Source: Acanthacorydalis orientalis (Eukaryota > Arthropoda > Insecta > Megaloptera > Corydalidae). Taken from it: a stretch of DNA of 64,000 bases. This document shows, one piece after another, positions 23,461 through 35,799 of this stretch. The stretch is taken from assembly GCA_034766995.1 (NCBI GenBank), contig CM068313.1, forward strand, positions 41,312,496 to 41,376,495, read 5' to 3'. The notes under the pieces are model-generated. The model had not been told where the DNA came from, searched no databases, and saw only the letters and a program-made list of their open reading frames with translations. Position 1 is the stretch's first letter, and each line of letters opens with the position of its first letter. The position numbers and the translations under genes were made by a program.

Positions 23461-23815
23461 GGATATCAGATCACCCAATTAGTTTCTTTATATGAGTGTT
23501 TCTTATTCGGTTTTACTCTGTATTCAAAGAAGTGTTTGTATAAGAATTATAACAATTAAATCATGATTTGCGGTTACTTAATTGATTATAACTGAATTAT
23601 ATTTTAACTTAAATTATTTCTAACCAAAATATCTACTTAATTGGACTACATCAAATTTAAATTAATATTTTTCAATCTCCCGTAAAAAAAGACATTTATA
23701 TTCCGAGCTTCTGTTACAACGCTTTAATGAAAAATTAAATAAATCTTGAAATAAGTTGATTCAAAATATGTTAATATCACACATACAGACGTTTATACCT
23801 ACCTACATATCTATC

Positions 23816-23822
<7 letters not shown>

Positions 23823-23881
<59 letters not shown>
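23823..23881. repeat. (TA)n microsatellite
   Basis: An uninterrupted 59-bp TA array. Confidence 0.95.
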
Positions 23882-23885
<4 letters not shown>

Positions 23886-24032
23886 CTTCAGTATCAAACC
23901 GAAAAAAATTTAAATTATTAATTCTAATGTTAGGAATTATAATTTATTAGTAAGTTATTTACTTTTAATTTACGTTTTAAAGAAGTCATTAATAATATTT
24001 ACAGAAGTAATAGCGAGAATCTATCACTATAT

Positions 24033-24238
24033 CAGTGCACTTCAAAATTTGTTCCGTGAAACGCTTCCTCTTCAAAGGTTCACCAATCAGATATAAATAA
24101 TAAAATTTAGTCATGTAAAATGTCTTATTTTCAAAACTTGTGGGGTACACATCTTGAGTTTTCTGAGAATGGTAGGGATCCCACAAAAAAATTATAATCT
24201 TAAGGGTTTTGTGAATCGATAAAGTTTAAAGACCACTG
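24033..24238 (+). mobile_element. hAT-type MITE, shortened copy
   Basis: The left end CAGTGCACTTCAAAATTTGT and the right end, read inward as CAGTGGTCTTTAAACTTTAT, are inverted repeats. The interior (AATAATAAAATTTAGTCAT, TTGTGGGGTACACATCTTGAG) matches the copy at 42149-42522 in the same orientation, but about 170 bp of that copy are missing here. The flanking octamers CACTATAT and CATTAAAT agree at 6 of 8 positions, consistent with an old 8-bp duplication. It has no coding capacity. Confidence 0.8.
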
Positions 24239-24791
24239 CATTAAATCTATAAATGGTCTTAACGGTTTTATATGAGCATTTGTGATATCAAAAAATATAT
24301 TTTCACAGAGAGAACTGTTTATATGATTAAAAAAATTCAAATAAACAAATTGTCGCTATCACTTTATTATTAACATTTTGAACCTCATATATTCGACTCT
24401 TTTATCCCCATGACCTAGGGTTCTTTGAAAAATTTTGATCATTTTGAAAAACATATATTTATTTATTTAACTAAAAATCTTATTGACCTATTGAGAAATG
24501 TTTGAAAATGTCTAAGTATATAAACACGTCTTTAGAGTGTACGATCTTCCATTAAGATATATTTTTTAAACCATAGGATTCAGAAAGTGAAATACATAAT
24601 AAAAGTTAAAGCTTTTGAAAAAAACTTTTCCTCGGAATAAAATTTATATATTAAATGAAAAATAATATTTAATTAAGATCTAAACATTTTTAAGATGATG
24701 AATATATTAGTTGTCTTTCGAAAAGAATTAATAAAAATAATATTTCGGAATGAGATTAATTAAAATACATTTCTATTAAGTAATGTTAATT

Positions 24792-24797
<6 letters not shown>

Positions 24798-24823
<26 letters not shown>

Positions 24824-24824
24824 G
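24798..24824. repeat. (TA)n microsatellite
   Basis: A short TA array. The region 24250-25270 otherwise shows nothing but AT-rich sequence. Confidence 0.9.
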
Positions 24825-25377
24825 CTAAAATATATAGTTTTAGTTTAAAAAAATTATAAATTTGTTGAATTTAAAATAAAAAGGAAAGAAAGATTTTTGT
24901 ATCAATATTTGAATAATATCTATAAAAATCTATCTATAGTCAGTAACTATTAAAATAAAACACATTATGAAAAAATATAAAATTGACGAATTTTTTTATG
25001 AAATATATTTATGATTGGTTACGTTTTTGTAAGTTTCAGAATAAATTTATCAATAATTCATTATAATTATACAATAAAAATAAATATAATTAAAATAACA
25101 AAAATTATTATATAGTTTTTTGGAAAGAATTAAATATTTTTGAAACGAAAAATACTTGAAGAGAATTGATAATTAAAATTTCTGTTTTAGATTACATATA
25201 TATTAATATTAGTCAATTTCAAAGTAGCAACAGACTTTGAATTTGTTAATAACAAGTAGCGTCGAGTTTCACATTAATTGCGAAACAAATTGCAGATCAA
25301 GTTGATGTCAGTACTGACGTACGTAATGTACAACCCAATAAAAAATGTTATCTCAGTGTTTTTACATACATATCTTC

Positions 25378-25380
<3 letters not shown>

Positions 25381-25446
<66 letters not shown>

Positions 25447-25574
25447 GTATATATGTATGTATGTATGTACGTATGTGTATGTATGTATGTACGTATGTAT
25501 GTATGTATGTATGTATGTATGTATGTATGTGTGTATGTATGTATGTGTGTATATGTATATATGTATGTATATTA
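25381..25574. repeat. (TA)n-(GTAT)n compound microsatellite
   Basis: A 66-bp TA tract with sparse G substitutions passes into about 125 bp of GTAT tetranucleotide units with occasional GTAC/GTGT variants. Three overlapping frames through it are repeat translations (Tyr-Val-Cys-Met). Confidence 0.96.
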
Positions 25575-25983
25575 TTGGAAGCTCTTTTTATTTTAATTTT
25601 AAATTAATTCAAAAAAATAGAATGAATGGTTAGCAGTTCTATTTGTTTACTTAAAGAATGCTTCAAGGTACTTGTATACTGAAAATAATGTCATGTTTTC
25701 AATCACACAGTATTTTTATTATTGAATTTTAAATATAAATTTAATTTAAATTTATTATGAACTATTAACAAATAAAATCGATACCTTGTGGAATAATTCG
25801 AAACTTTCTATATATACATAACTACAATATTAACGATTATATACGATTACGATGAATTAATTCTAATAAATTTATTTTATATTAATTAAAATTTTAAATA
25901 ACATTCAAAGTTATTAATAAATCTGTTTTTATAAACACGAATGTTTTTAAATGAGTTTGATTGGTACGCAATTACATTAGATT

Positions 25984-25986
<3 letters not shown>

Positions 25987-26071
<85 letters not shown>
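25987..26071. repeat. (TA)n microsatellite pair
   Basis: Two TA arrays separated by CACATAAA. Confidence 0.95.
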
Positions 26072-26075
<4 letters not shown>

Positions 26076-26324
26076 TATAACAATTTTAAGGCCCAAATTT
26101 GTTATCAATCAACAGTTTCTTAATATTGCTTTAAATATATCAAAGAATAATATTATAATTGTAAAAATTTTTATCTGATGAGTCTTGATCGTTTGTTTAT
26201 ATACATTTTTACCTTGAAACATAAAATATGTAATCAAATATATTTTTAAATTGTTTATAAATAAAAATATCTATTAAAAAATTCATTATATATATATATA
26301 TATGTATATAAATATGTATATAAA

Positions 26325-26904
26325 TTACGTTGATAGGAAAATAATTGTCGTTTTTGTTTCTTGAATTCTAACCTTAATTTTTTTCAATGATAGTATCATT
26401 TTGTCGTGTTCATGTTAATATCATTTTAAAGTACATTTTTTGGTCTGTATTTTGATAACATCGACTTTGGCTTTATCATTAATTTTGCTTTATCATTAAG
26501 TTGGACTTTTGAATTAAAGATAGAAAAGAAGCGAATAATAACATTTTTTGTATGAGTTCAAAACGGGTGGTAAAGCAACAGAAACTGTTCGTAAACTAAA
26601 CGATTCTTTTGGTGTGGGCACTGTTAAGAAAAGTACGGTGCAATGGTGGTTCCAAAAATTTCTTGCTGTGGACGAGAGTCTTGAAAATGAAGAAGATCGC
26701 AAGCCTCCTTATTCAGTTCATACCGATTAACTGAAGGCGTTAGTTGAATCAAAGCTAAGTACAACAATTTGAGAGCTTGCACAAAAGTTAGGCGTTAGTC
26801 ATCCAACAGTTTTAGACCACTTAAAACAGCTATGAAGATTAGAAAAGACAAAAATGTATATGCATTTGAACGTCATAAACCGCAGGTATTTTTCTAAAAG
26901 CTAA
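26325..26904 (+). mobile_element. Internally deleted mariner (irritans-like), copy 1
   Basis: The left terminal repeat TTACGTTGATAGGAAAATAA and the right end TAGCTTTTAGAAAAATACCT (read inward) match the termini of the copy at 35751-36522. Only the N-terminal DNA-binding half of the transposase remains. The catalytic half is missing, and the break lies just after the second helix-turn-helix, as in the 35751 copy. At about 580 bp it is a non-autonomous derivative. TA microsatellites lie close on both sides (26287-26310 and 26909-27016). Confidence 0.82.
26548..26840 (+). pseudogene. Mariner transposase N-terminal fragment
   Basis: YEFKTGGKATETVRKLNDSF, GTVKKSTVQWWFQKF and DESLENEEDRKPPYSVHTD are followed in frame, across a TAA at 26728, by LKALVESKLSTTI (stop) ELAQKLGVSHPTVLDHLKQL. 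These are the paired helix-turn-helix motifs that bind the terminal repeats in irritans-type mariner and SETMAR proteins. Two internal stops and the loss of the whole DD34D catalytic domain show it is not functional. Confidence 0.9.
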
Positions 26905-26908
26905 TATT

Positions 26909-26938
26909 AATATATATATATATATATACATATATATT

Positions 26939-26998
<60 letters not shown>

Positions 26999-27016
26999 TA
27001 GATAGATAGATAGATA
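26909..27016. repeat. (TA)n-(GATA)n compound microsatellite
   Basis: A TA array with CA and TT interruptions ends in four GATA units. Confidence 0.95.
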
Positions 27017-28529
27017 AGTTTTTAGTAAAAAACAAAGTAAATAAATATATACAATTCATATACACATACTTAACGTAATTTGTGAGAATTATATTTTATA
27101 GATATAGCTATTTATAGATTTCTTTAATTTATTATTTTAACAAGCAAAGTTTTTCTATTCCTTATGAACTATGTTTAGTTTGCGTGTAAATGTGTGTGTG
27201 TGTACTTCAATTAATTTTTTTATATTTTCTTATTGTTTAATGAGAAAGATTTATAATAATTTTTTAAATTTTTGTTAACATTCTTTCTGTACAAATATTT
27301 AATATTTGAAGAATTAAAAACTAGAAAAAAACAGCTAGAATATATACAAAACACGTATAGTTTATTCGTGTGTTTTGATTGTAATTTACAGGACAAAAAT
27401 ATTTTAAATAACAGATTATCTATAAATTTCATAAATTCTAATTATTATATACCTATCGTTGGCCCCATCCAGGTACAATAATCATATAGTATCGAAAATT
27501 ATTGAATCACATTATTTTTGTAAAAAATTATATACTTCAAATATTTCCTTAAGTTTTCGTTCATTGCGGTTTAAATCAATTCCTTATTTATCATTTTATT
27601 TTAAATAATATTTCGTTCATATATTAAAAAAGCCATATTAATTTCAGCTAGTACCACATTATAGCTATGTCTTGGAGAAATAAATATTCAATATTGATAA
27701 GATGATATAAAAATAATTTTCTTACTGAAACTTTTACGATATTTATGAGTACAATAAATATTATCCAAAAATAATACTGGATAAGAAAAAAATATTTCTA
27801 CCAATATATATTGAAGTTCTAGAATAATTGAATCATAAGAACAATTCATTTGAATTGTATAGGCATATCTTTTAAACCAACTAATAATTTTGTTGTTTCT
27901 GTTTCATTTCAGTTTATGTTAAAAAATCCTGTTTGGTCAACATAAAAAGAAAAAAAGTTTTGGATAAAAAATAGTTGATCGTCTTTGTTAATGTAATGCG
28001 GCTCTGATGAAAAACGAAAAACATTCCGATAAAAAATATAGAATTGATTTTTTAGTTAAAATAACAAAACGTTTTAAAAGTTTATGTTCTTAAGTTTATT
28101 TGTTTTTAGCCAGTTTTTAATTCATAATTGCATTCTATTATTTGACTCAGCAATCTGTTTAATCTTTTTATATTTTTTTGAAATGACATTATTTCATTCG
28201 TTATTATTTGAACCTCTGAGTTATATTTTATTTAATTTCTTTAATAATTATAACTTACTTTTTAGATCGATATAATGATTTGAAAACAATAATAATGATA
28301 ATTTATTTATTAATTATAATAATTATAGTAGTATGTGTACCTGCTTAGCGAAACTAGTTTAACAATTAAATCTCAACATAAAACACATAGTAATGTATTT
28401 ACTAATTTTTTTTAACAGTCTATATTTAAAGATAATTATTTAAAAGATATTATCTTTAATTTAAAAATATTCTTCTAATGATGTTAGTCTCGATGAGTGA
28501 CTTAACTAGTTATTTTCTACTAGTTTGGG

Positions 28530-28606
28530 CTCTTGATTCGTCATCAGGAAGGTTTTTGGTATACACTTCGAGTATATCAATAATTTATCTGATGATGGCA
28601 CAAGAG
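28530..28606. repeat. Nested inverted repeat (hairpin-forming)
   Basis: The outer arms are CTCTTGATTCGTCATCAG (28530-28547) and CTGATGATGGCACAAGAG (28589-28606), which pair except for a small internal bulge. Inside them GTATACACTTCGAGTATA forms a second stem. The whole can fold into a 77-nt hairpin. It may be a structured RNA, a microRNA-like precursor or a transposon end; no further evidence is visible. Confidence 0.5.
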
Positions 28607-28672
28607 TAAGTATTTGTAGTATTTGATTGTAACAAATAACTAATAAGTGATTTATCAGAATCAAATATAAAA

Positions 28673-28674
<2 letters not shown>

Positions 28675-28710
<36 letters not shown>
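28675..28710. repeat. (TA)n microsatellite
   Basis: An uninterrupted TA array shortly after the nested hairpin. Confidence 0.93.
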
Positions 28711-28713
<3 letters not shown>

Positions 28714-29187
28714 TATAAAAAGATTTAATTATATTTTCAAAAACATTTATTAAAGAAAGACAAAGATTTCAACGTGTTGGAATAAAATCATGCCTATGAT
28801 ACAAAGATGTTTCTATCTAAGATTAAACATTCATCTACTACTTTTATAATTTTCTAATTTATTTTTTTACAATCAATTTTTCTATAAAAAAATAATGATA
28901 AGTTGTTCTTTGATAAAATTGTATCACAGCTGTGTATTCCACAAATGATTTAAATGTAAAAATCAAAGTTGAAAGGTTTTTTTTCTTCCAAACTTTACTT
29001 ATAATTTTTTTATCGTTTACTCAGGCTATTTACTTTAGTACTATTTAATTAACATCAAATTCTTTCTTTCACTATGAACTTACAATTCATAATTTTTCTC
29101 AGACTTATAAAACGATCAATTAATTTATTTATTTTTAATATATTGGTAAACCTTACTTAGCTAATAAATTCAAGTTCATCAAAATTA

Positions 29188-29995
29188 TTGGATCAGTGCA
29201 AAAGTTTGTATACGATTTGAAATTGAAACTCAGGCGATTAGTTTTCGCAGAAAACGCTTTTAATAATTAATTATGTATTTGATATCGTTTTCTGCAATCA
29301 TTTTTCACCGTTCAGTCAGCTGCTGGATTCCTCATTCGTAAAAGCTACATAATTTTTCGACAAAAAAGGCGGTGAGGTAGTTTTCGACGGCCTCCACGGT
29401 GTCAAAATTTTTACCGTTTAAAATGTTTTTCAGGGACCGAAACAAATAATAATCTGAAAATTCAATGTTCGGAGAATACGGTTTATGTGATATAATTTTC
29501 CATTTCAACTGCTTCAGCTTTAGCAGTCAGTTTTTCTGTATGTGTTTTTGCATTGTCGTGATGGAAGATGACTTCCTTGCGATTGGCCAAAATCGGACAC
29601 TTTTCTTTAATTTCTACATTTAGTTTGGTTTCCATTTCTCTTTAGTAATCTTTTCGATCCGTGAGAGGGGCTCAAAATAAACAAAACCTTTGGAATCATA
29701 CCAAACACACAGCAACACCTTCATAGGATGCCAGATCTAGTCAGCTTTGGTGACTGGTTCTGCTCCTTCATTCGTTTGTTTCCAGGTTCGCCTGATATTT
29801 TCCATAACTAATTTAAGAGGTTATATCCAACTATACTAACGAATGAAAACAATTGACATAATCTGAAATATGTAGTGCTAATTTCATTGTTTACAATGAT
29901 GTATCACATGACTATAACAAAAGATAACAGCAACAAGAAAAATCGACACCAAACTAAAAAGAATAAAAACCGCAATTGTTTTTGCATCAACTTAA
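29188..29995 (-). mobile_element. Mariner element lacking its 5' coding half
   Basis: TA dinucleotides at 29186-29187 and 29996-29997 flank inverted termini: TTGGATCAGTGCAAAAGTTT on the left and TTAAGTTGATGCAAAAACAA read in from the right. The transposase runs on the minus strand with its C-terminus near the left end. At 808 bp, some 500 bp are missing from the N-terminal half. The right terminus resembles that of the 35751 element, so both may come from related lineages. Confidence 0.9.
29260..29830 (-). pseudogene. Mariner transposase catalytic-domain fragment
   Basis: Reading on the minus strand: HPMKVLLCVWYDSKGFVYFE, then KEVIFHHDNAKTHTEKLTAK (second catalytic Asp in HHDN), PYSPNIEFSDYYLFRSLKNI (third Asp in SDYY), LNGKNFDTVEAVENYL and a C-terminus IAENDIKYIINY ending at TAA (29260-29262). 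Stops and frameshifts interrupt it, for example in TKAD*IWHP and SFYE*GIQQ. The first Asp (TGDEKW) and the DNA-binding domains are deleted. It is a dead DD34D transposase. Confidence 0.92.
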
Positions 29996-30389
29996 TATTT
30001 TGAGAATATAATCTCAAGTAGAATATCGTCTCTAGTGCAGAAACAAAAAGTCTATTTTTTTAAGAAAAATATTTTAAATCTAAATTTTGGTTTGTAAATA
30101 AATATCAATTGGTTAGATATCAATATTAAGAATTTTTTAAATCGATGTAATTAATATTTTTTAAATTCTAATATCTATCTAAAAATTTGCATATATGCAA
30201 AGGTTCACTAAAACAGATTACTTATAATTGTTATGTATCTACCTATCACATGAAATGTGTCAAACAAAATATTTTTAAATGGTTTAACACGTTCGTTAAT
30301 ATGTTTGTTTTACAACGAATGAATACTGACGTGGAAATTCTGTATAAGAAACTGTTTATAAAGTTTCATTCGTTCTAGATTGAATCCAT

Positions 30390-30720
30390 TTCTGTTAGAG
30401 ATTGTGTCGAGTTCAATCTTTTCAGTCCGTATTCGGTTCCGCACGTTCAGTTGCCAACCCTGGTCCGATATCTCGAGAAGTGGGTGTTCGCGTTCGGCGC
30501 CACTCGTGACGATTCGTCAAAAACTCGTGGCGCGGCGCTCCGTTCGTCGCGCGGCCGTTACGTTTGTTACGGCAGTCGAACGTTATGACAGTACACGTTC
30601 GGCCGAAACGACGAACGGTTCGTTAGAGCTTTCGTTGTGCGTGTTCACGCGCATTCCGTTACAATGCTTAACGTCGTTAACATGCGGTTACTACTGACAA
30701 TATAACGCAGCTGCCGCTTG
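30390..30720 (+). promoter_or_regulatory. CpG-rich island, likely promoter / 5' UTR
   Basis: About 320 bp of markedly CpG-rich sequence (GGCGCGGCGCTCCGTTCGTC, GCGCGGCCGTTACG) stand out in AT-rich DNA. Insect initiator-like TTCAGTC and GTTCAGTTG lie at its left side (about 30419-30451). A 105-codon plus-strand frame (30380-30697) is open but has no recognisable domain and a composition expected from CpG-rich DNA (Arg/Ser/Thr/Val). The island lies 1.5 kb upstream of the signal-peptide exon at 32162 on the same strand, so it is a natural candidate for that gene's promoter and untranslated first exon. The link is inferred. Confidence 0.55.
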
Positions 30721-31549
30721 ATTAATTGAGATTGATGTAGCTTTGTGCATACTCTCTGGAAACTTAATTATAGAGTAATTTAATACAAAAGAAATTTATT
30801 TTCAGTATTAATATATTTACAAACTGTCATTTTCGAGGTGTGTTTTTATATACATGTACGTTCGAACTAACGATGTTACGTATAGATTGTATTCGTAATT
30901 AAAAGTAATTTTTTACATTAAAAGACTGCGTGAACCAAAAGTTTGAATGACAAGTACTTTTTGTCATAGAAAAAGTGACATTTTGATTGTTGTAAATCAT
31001 ATAACTTTGATTTGAAATTCACTGTGTACACCATTAGTACTCAAGAAGAATCTGCAAAATTTATTTTATTCCGTTTGTTTACCATTTACTGTCTATGTGC
31101 TTAATTTGTTATATAATATTAGTTGTAATACATAATGTATATAAACTATTCAGACTTTCTACTAATTAATAATAAAAAAAATATAAAAATTAAAAATAAA
31201 ATCATATAAATGTTTTCGGTGTTCTAAATCAATAAATGCTTTTAAATATAAAAAAATCAACGATAATAAAATGTCCATGTCTGATTCATAAACTGTTTCA
31301 TTTCATATAGAATCACAAAATTCCCATATTTAGATAAAAATATTCTTAAAAGTTACATATTAGTACTTTACAAATCTGTTTCTTGTTTCTGTTGAATCTC
31401 TATGAATACTTCATATAACATAACTATAATCGAATCAGTTTGTCCCTATTGTGATTTTTTTTTATAAAATATATAACCATCATGTCAATAAATCAACAAC
31501 CGACTTAAATATGTAACATGAAAATAAAATTTAACATCGTTCAATAAAC

Positions 31550-31830
31550 ACTACAATGGATTCCTGCTGATCTTCAGACAGCTGGTGATGACATTTTAAT
31601 GATCCTCTAGATGTCAGCGACGACGCCTTAGGACAAGTCGTCTTTGCGGTTACATCACAAGCTTGTTTAAAAGCCCATTAATGTCAGCAGTCGAGCGTAG
31701 ACAGACTGTGTCACTTATCAAAGATATGGTGCGGTTAGTTCCGTTAACTTGCATTACAAGAAGTTAACCCGTTGAGTTACTAGCTTCTCATCTTCTTAAC
31801 GATAATGAAATTTGATGAGTCAAGATTACT
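31550..31830. other. Complex-sequence island upstream of the secreted-protein exon
   Basis: The sequence is non-repetitive and of moderate G+C (GATGTCAGCGACGACGCCTT, GTCAGCAGTCGAGCGTAGAC), has no long frame, and lies between the CpG island and the signal-peptide exon. It is a candidate cis-regulatory element. A CTTATCAAAGATATG stretch contains GATA- and TCF-like cores. Function is not established. Confidence 0.25.
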
Positions 31831-32161
31831 AATTTTACAGTAGATAAACGGATCAATTGCATGTATTGATTACGTATCGATATGATACATAAAAGTATAA
31901 AATGAATTATGCGTTTGTAAACTGATTCATATTCACTTCTTTTGATATGTGTAACACTGTGAACTTTACATCTTGATTAATTATTGTCCTAGATGTTTTA
32001 TTATTTTTTTTTCTGAAACACCGCACGATAAATAATTGCACAGGTTATGTTGTTTCAACGAAGTATTAAAATAAACGCTTCAATTAAAAAGTAATTTACA
32101 AGTGATTTTTTAAAAATAACGTGACTTTTTGCGAACACACTATTAACTAAAATCGCTTGAA

Positions 32162-32219
32162 ATGAAGTTTAAATTTATTTTTACGATATGTTTTGTCTTT
32201 ACGCCAGTTTATGCATACG
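32162..32219 (+). CDS. Signal-peptide exon of an unidentified secreted protein
   Basis: ATG 32162 opens MKFKFIFTICFVFTPVYAY and the exon ends in phase 1 at TACG|GTAAGT, a full-consensus donor (GT at 32220). The peptide has a basic start, a hydrophobic core FIFTICFVF and a V-Y-A signal-peptidase site. A single exon carrying only the signal peptide is common in insect secreted peptides, antimicrobial peptides, odorant-binding and cuticle proteins. AG at 32042-32043 is a possible acceptor if a 5' UTR exon lies in the CpG island. The next exon must start in phase 1; I could not find it in the following 32 kb. Family unknown. Confidence 0.55.
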
Positions 32220-32229
32220 GTAAGTTTTT

Positions 32230-35200
32230 ATTCATTTTTATAATTAAATTATATATAAATACACACTTGTATATATATATATATATATAAATGTATTTGA
32301 AAATAATACATTTGTAAATAAAATATTATGGAATTAATCATTTTAAAACTATTCAACTTTTAATATTAATAAAAATTATCTGAGTTTCACATGAATAAAG
32401 GAATTATATTAATTGATGAAAATCATATTTCATGTAATTACAGTTCAAAAATAATATTAGCATTAAAATATTTTATCAAAAATATTAAATATGATATTAT
32501 TTTTTATTTCAAAGTTGAACAATGTATAATTAAATTTTGTTTCAAATACATTAGCGAAATTATCTCTTTAATTATACTGATAAAAACTATACAATCATTT
32601 ATTCACATATATACATATGTGAAACAGATACATTTTGTTTTTTATATAAAATAGATTGATAAAATCTTATTAGAGAACATAATGAAAGGCACTGAATTTT
32701 TTGAATAAACAAACTTTTCATTGATTTTAATTGAACATAATATTTAATAATTTATTGAAAAGATTAAAATAATGTTAATATTCTAAAATAACTTTGATAT
32801 TGAACGATACTGAATGATAAATATTTATCAAAAAAAATATATTTTTTAAAAAAATCAATATTATTTTTGAAAACTGCTTTATATTACTTAAAAACATCAA
32901 TTCAAAAACATAATCAATATTATTATATGTTTTATGTTTAAAAATGAAGTTATGAACTTATATCACTGTTTTATTAGAAATATTAAAAGATTTTTTTTTA
33001 ATTTACACACAACAAATAAAATGTCTAAACTTAATGAAATATAAGTACCTTATATATAAATGGTATTAACTGATAATCGTAATTAAATTAAAAATATACT
33101 TGAATTTGTTACTTTAAATTAGTTGTTATTTATACCATAATATTAATATAATTAAATATTTTGTTTTCATAAAAGTTTCATATTTACTTGAATACATTTT
33201 AAAATGTATATAAATTTCATTAGACCGATATAAATTTATCACATATACTTCACAATTATTACTACATAATATTTCTAGCTATCGATAAAAATATACAAGT
33301 ATTTTTTTTCAATTATACAAATGATTTACTTCACATTTTGATCAAAAAATATTACTACTTTCTGAAAAAAATATGTGTTAATTCATGAAAATTAAAGTTA
33401 CAGTTTAAAATATTTTATTAAAGATATTACTTGGAAGTATTATAATCCAATAATACGTTTTAAACAAATTAATTAAAGAAACATAAATATATTCCTTTAT
33501 AATTTAAACTTCGTGTCTGGAAATTCGGAATTAAAAAGGAAATGATTCATTTAATATTAATAATACATTAATATTATGAAAAGTTTCATACAATACTAAG
33601 ATCATATTAAATATTTAATGTAAATTGAAATATTTGCCAAAGTTAAGATAAGTTTTTTAAGTATACATGTAAGAATACAAGTAAGAACAAAATCGAGGAC
33701 TAAAATCCAATTTTTGATACAAGTTTTGATTACCTTTTAATTAAACACTTTTTATGTACATTTATATAATTTAATATACACGAAGAAGTCTATCTTTTGA
33801 AATTACTATCAATATAATATTTTTGATAATAATTTTTCATTTGTATTTCAAATTTTAGAAAATATTCAGAATTATATAAAAGAGATCTCTATTTTACAAA
33901 ATTTGTTTAGTTCCTACTCTCCAATAAATATATTTTAAGATTTTTCTATCAATTTTAACTATGCAGTTTTTCGATTTAAATATTTATCTACAATTCGATA
34001 TTACAATAAGAAAAAAGAAAAAAAATACTTTTTATACTATATAATACTTCTTGTAAGTAATATAAAATATATTTTAATAATAATTTTCTTCATGTTACTC
34101 ATATTTTCCAAATAATTTAGCATGGCATAGATAAAGAACTAAAGAAAAAAACTGGAATACCCAAGTTCGACTTGGAAAAAAAACTACAAAGAAATCAAAA
34201 AGTTTTGTATTTGGGAAATATATCAGAAAATATATAAAATAAAAAGAATATGATAAAGAGATAATTTGAAAATAAAGGTATATGACGAGTATAAGAAGAT
34301 ACAAGCAAAAAAACCTTAATGATTATTAAAACATTAACTCACTCTAATGATAGTAAAGCATTTAAATATTTTGAAGAAAACTAAAGACTGTGTATGAAAC
34401 AAAGTCAAATATACACTATATGATATAGAGCTGGATAAAGAATACTTAATAATTAAATGTAAAGTAATTATTAGTGTTTGAAATTGATTATTATCTAATT
34501 ATACAAAATAAATAATCTATATAAATATAAAAATGTTATATGAACTCAAATGTTATTTCAATTTATATAAAAAAATGTACAAAAAGTATTTCTTATACGA
34601 GTATAATAAAAAAAATATAATTTATGATAAAATAATATAATCAAAATATTAGTTCTACAATATATAAAATTACATACAGGAAAAGAATTTAAGTGTAACG
34701 TAAGCTACATTGTATATTCACTTTTAATACCTGTTTTGTAAAATAATATAAAAAAAAATATGATGTACTATTACTTTATTATCTGTTAACGAACACTGAA
34801 GTTATAACAGAATAAGAGTTTATCTAGAAATAGTCTTGTGAAATATTAATTATAAGAGCATAGTTCTTGAAGTATCCGTAAAGTATTCTTGAAGTATTAG
34901 TGAGAATTTTATTTGATTATTTAATTTAATTAGTGTTTTAATTAACATTAAAAAGTTTATCAATTATATAAAGAAAAAGTATTTCAATTATATACAGTTC
35001 ATAAAATGTAAGTCTTTAAAAACAAACTAACTAATCAATTACAAAAAATAATATTAGAGACTAAAAAAATATTGAATTTAAAATTCTTTCATATTATTTT
35101 CAGTAACATAGAATTAATATTTAATCGATAAATGATTTAATTCTCCTTATGAAATTATCTCATTTAATAAATTTTATACAAATAAGGTTAATTTAAAAAA

Positions 35201-35740
35201 AGAGTATATATGGACGGAAACAAGAGATAATTGATGAATTTCCACTGGGTATTGTCTAGACTGGTTCAAAAGAGATAAAACGTTGCTAAACTCAAACTTA
35301 TTAAAACAGTTAAATGTAATGATAAAATGACTATAAGGTAAATCTGGATAATTGAAACTAGAGTAAATCGGAATGATTACAGGATAGCTCATTAAACATT
35401 TTCTTCTAAGAGTATTCTTAAAAAAAGTTTTATGTGACAGTTATATTTTGTTTATTAAACACAGAAATTTGAAATGTCTACCTTTTTATAAAAAAAAAAC
35501 TAAACAAACATTATGTACTGAACTTCATTTTCTATAACTCTATATACTAATGTAATGAAAATTGTACTTGTTTACAATATTCATTCAATATTATTTTCTG
35601 TATGTATTATTTTCTTAAGATTTATCGATCCTTATATTTGTATTCAACATCTAATTATTTTCATGTGTATTATTTTTTCATTCATAATTTTATATACTTT
35701 GTAATAATCAATGCTAACAACATAGCACGAGGATCTTTAT
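32230..35740. other. AT-rich DNA, presumed intron, no gene seen
   Basis: Apart from a short TA run at about 32268-32289 this 3.5-kb stretch is plain AT-rich sequence. Short open frames (for example 32391-32654) are Ile/Lys/Phe/Tyr-rich and unsupported. If the exon at 32162 is real, this is its first intron. Confidence 0.4.
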
Positions 35741-35799
35741 TATCCATGTATTAGGTTGGTAGAAAAATAATTGCGGCTTATAACCTTCAAATTCATATA

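Noticed and set aside
25278..25633. Three overlapping plus-strand frames over GTAT repeats
   Set aside because: Tetranucleotide repeat translations (Tyr-Val-Cys-Met); not coding.
30380..30697. 105-codon plus-strand frame in the second CpG island
   Set aside because: Open mainly because of CpG richness; no recognisable domain. Kept only as an island.
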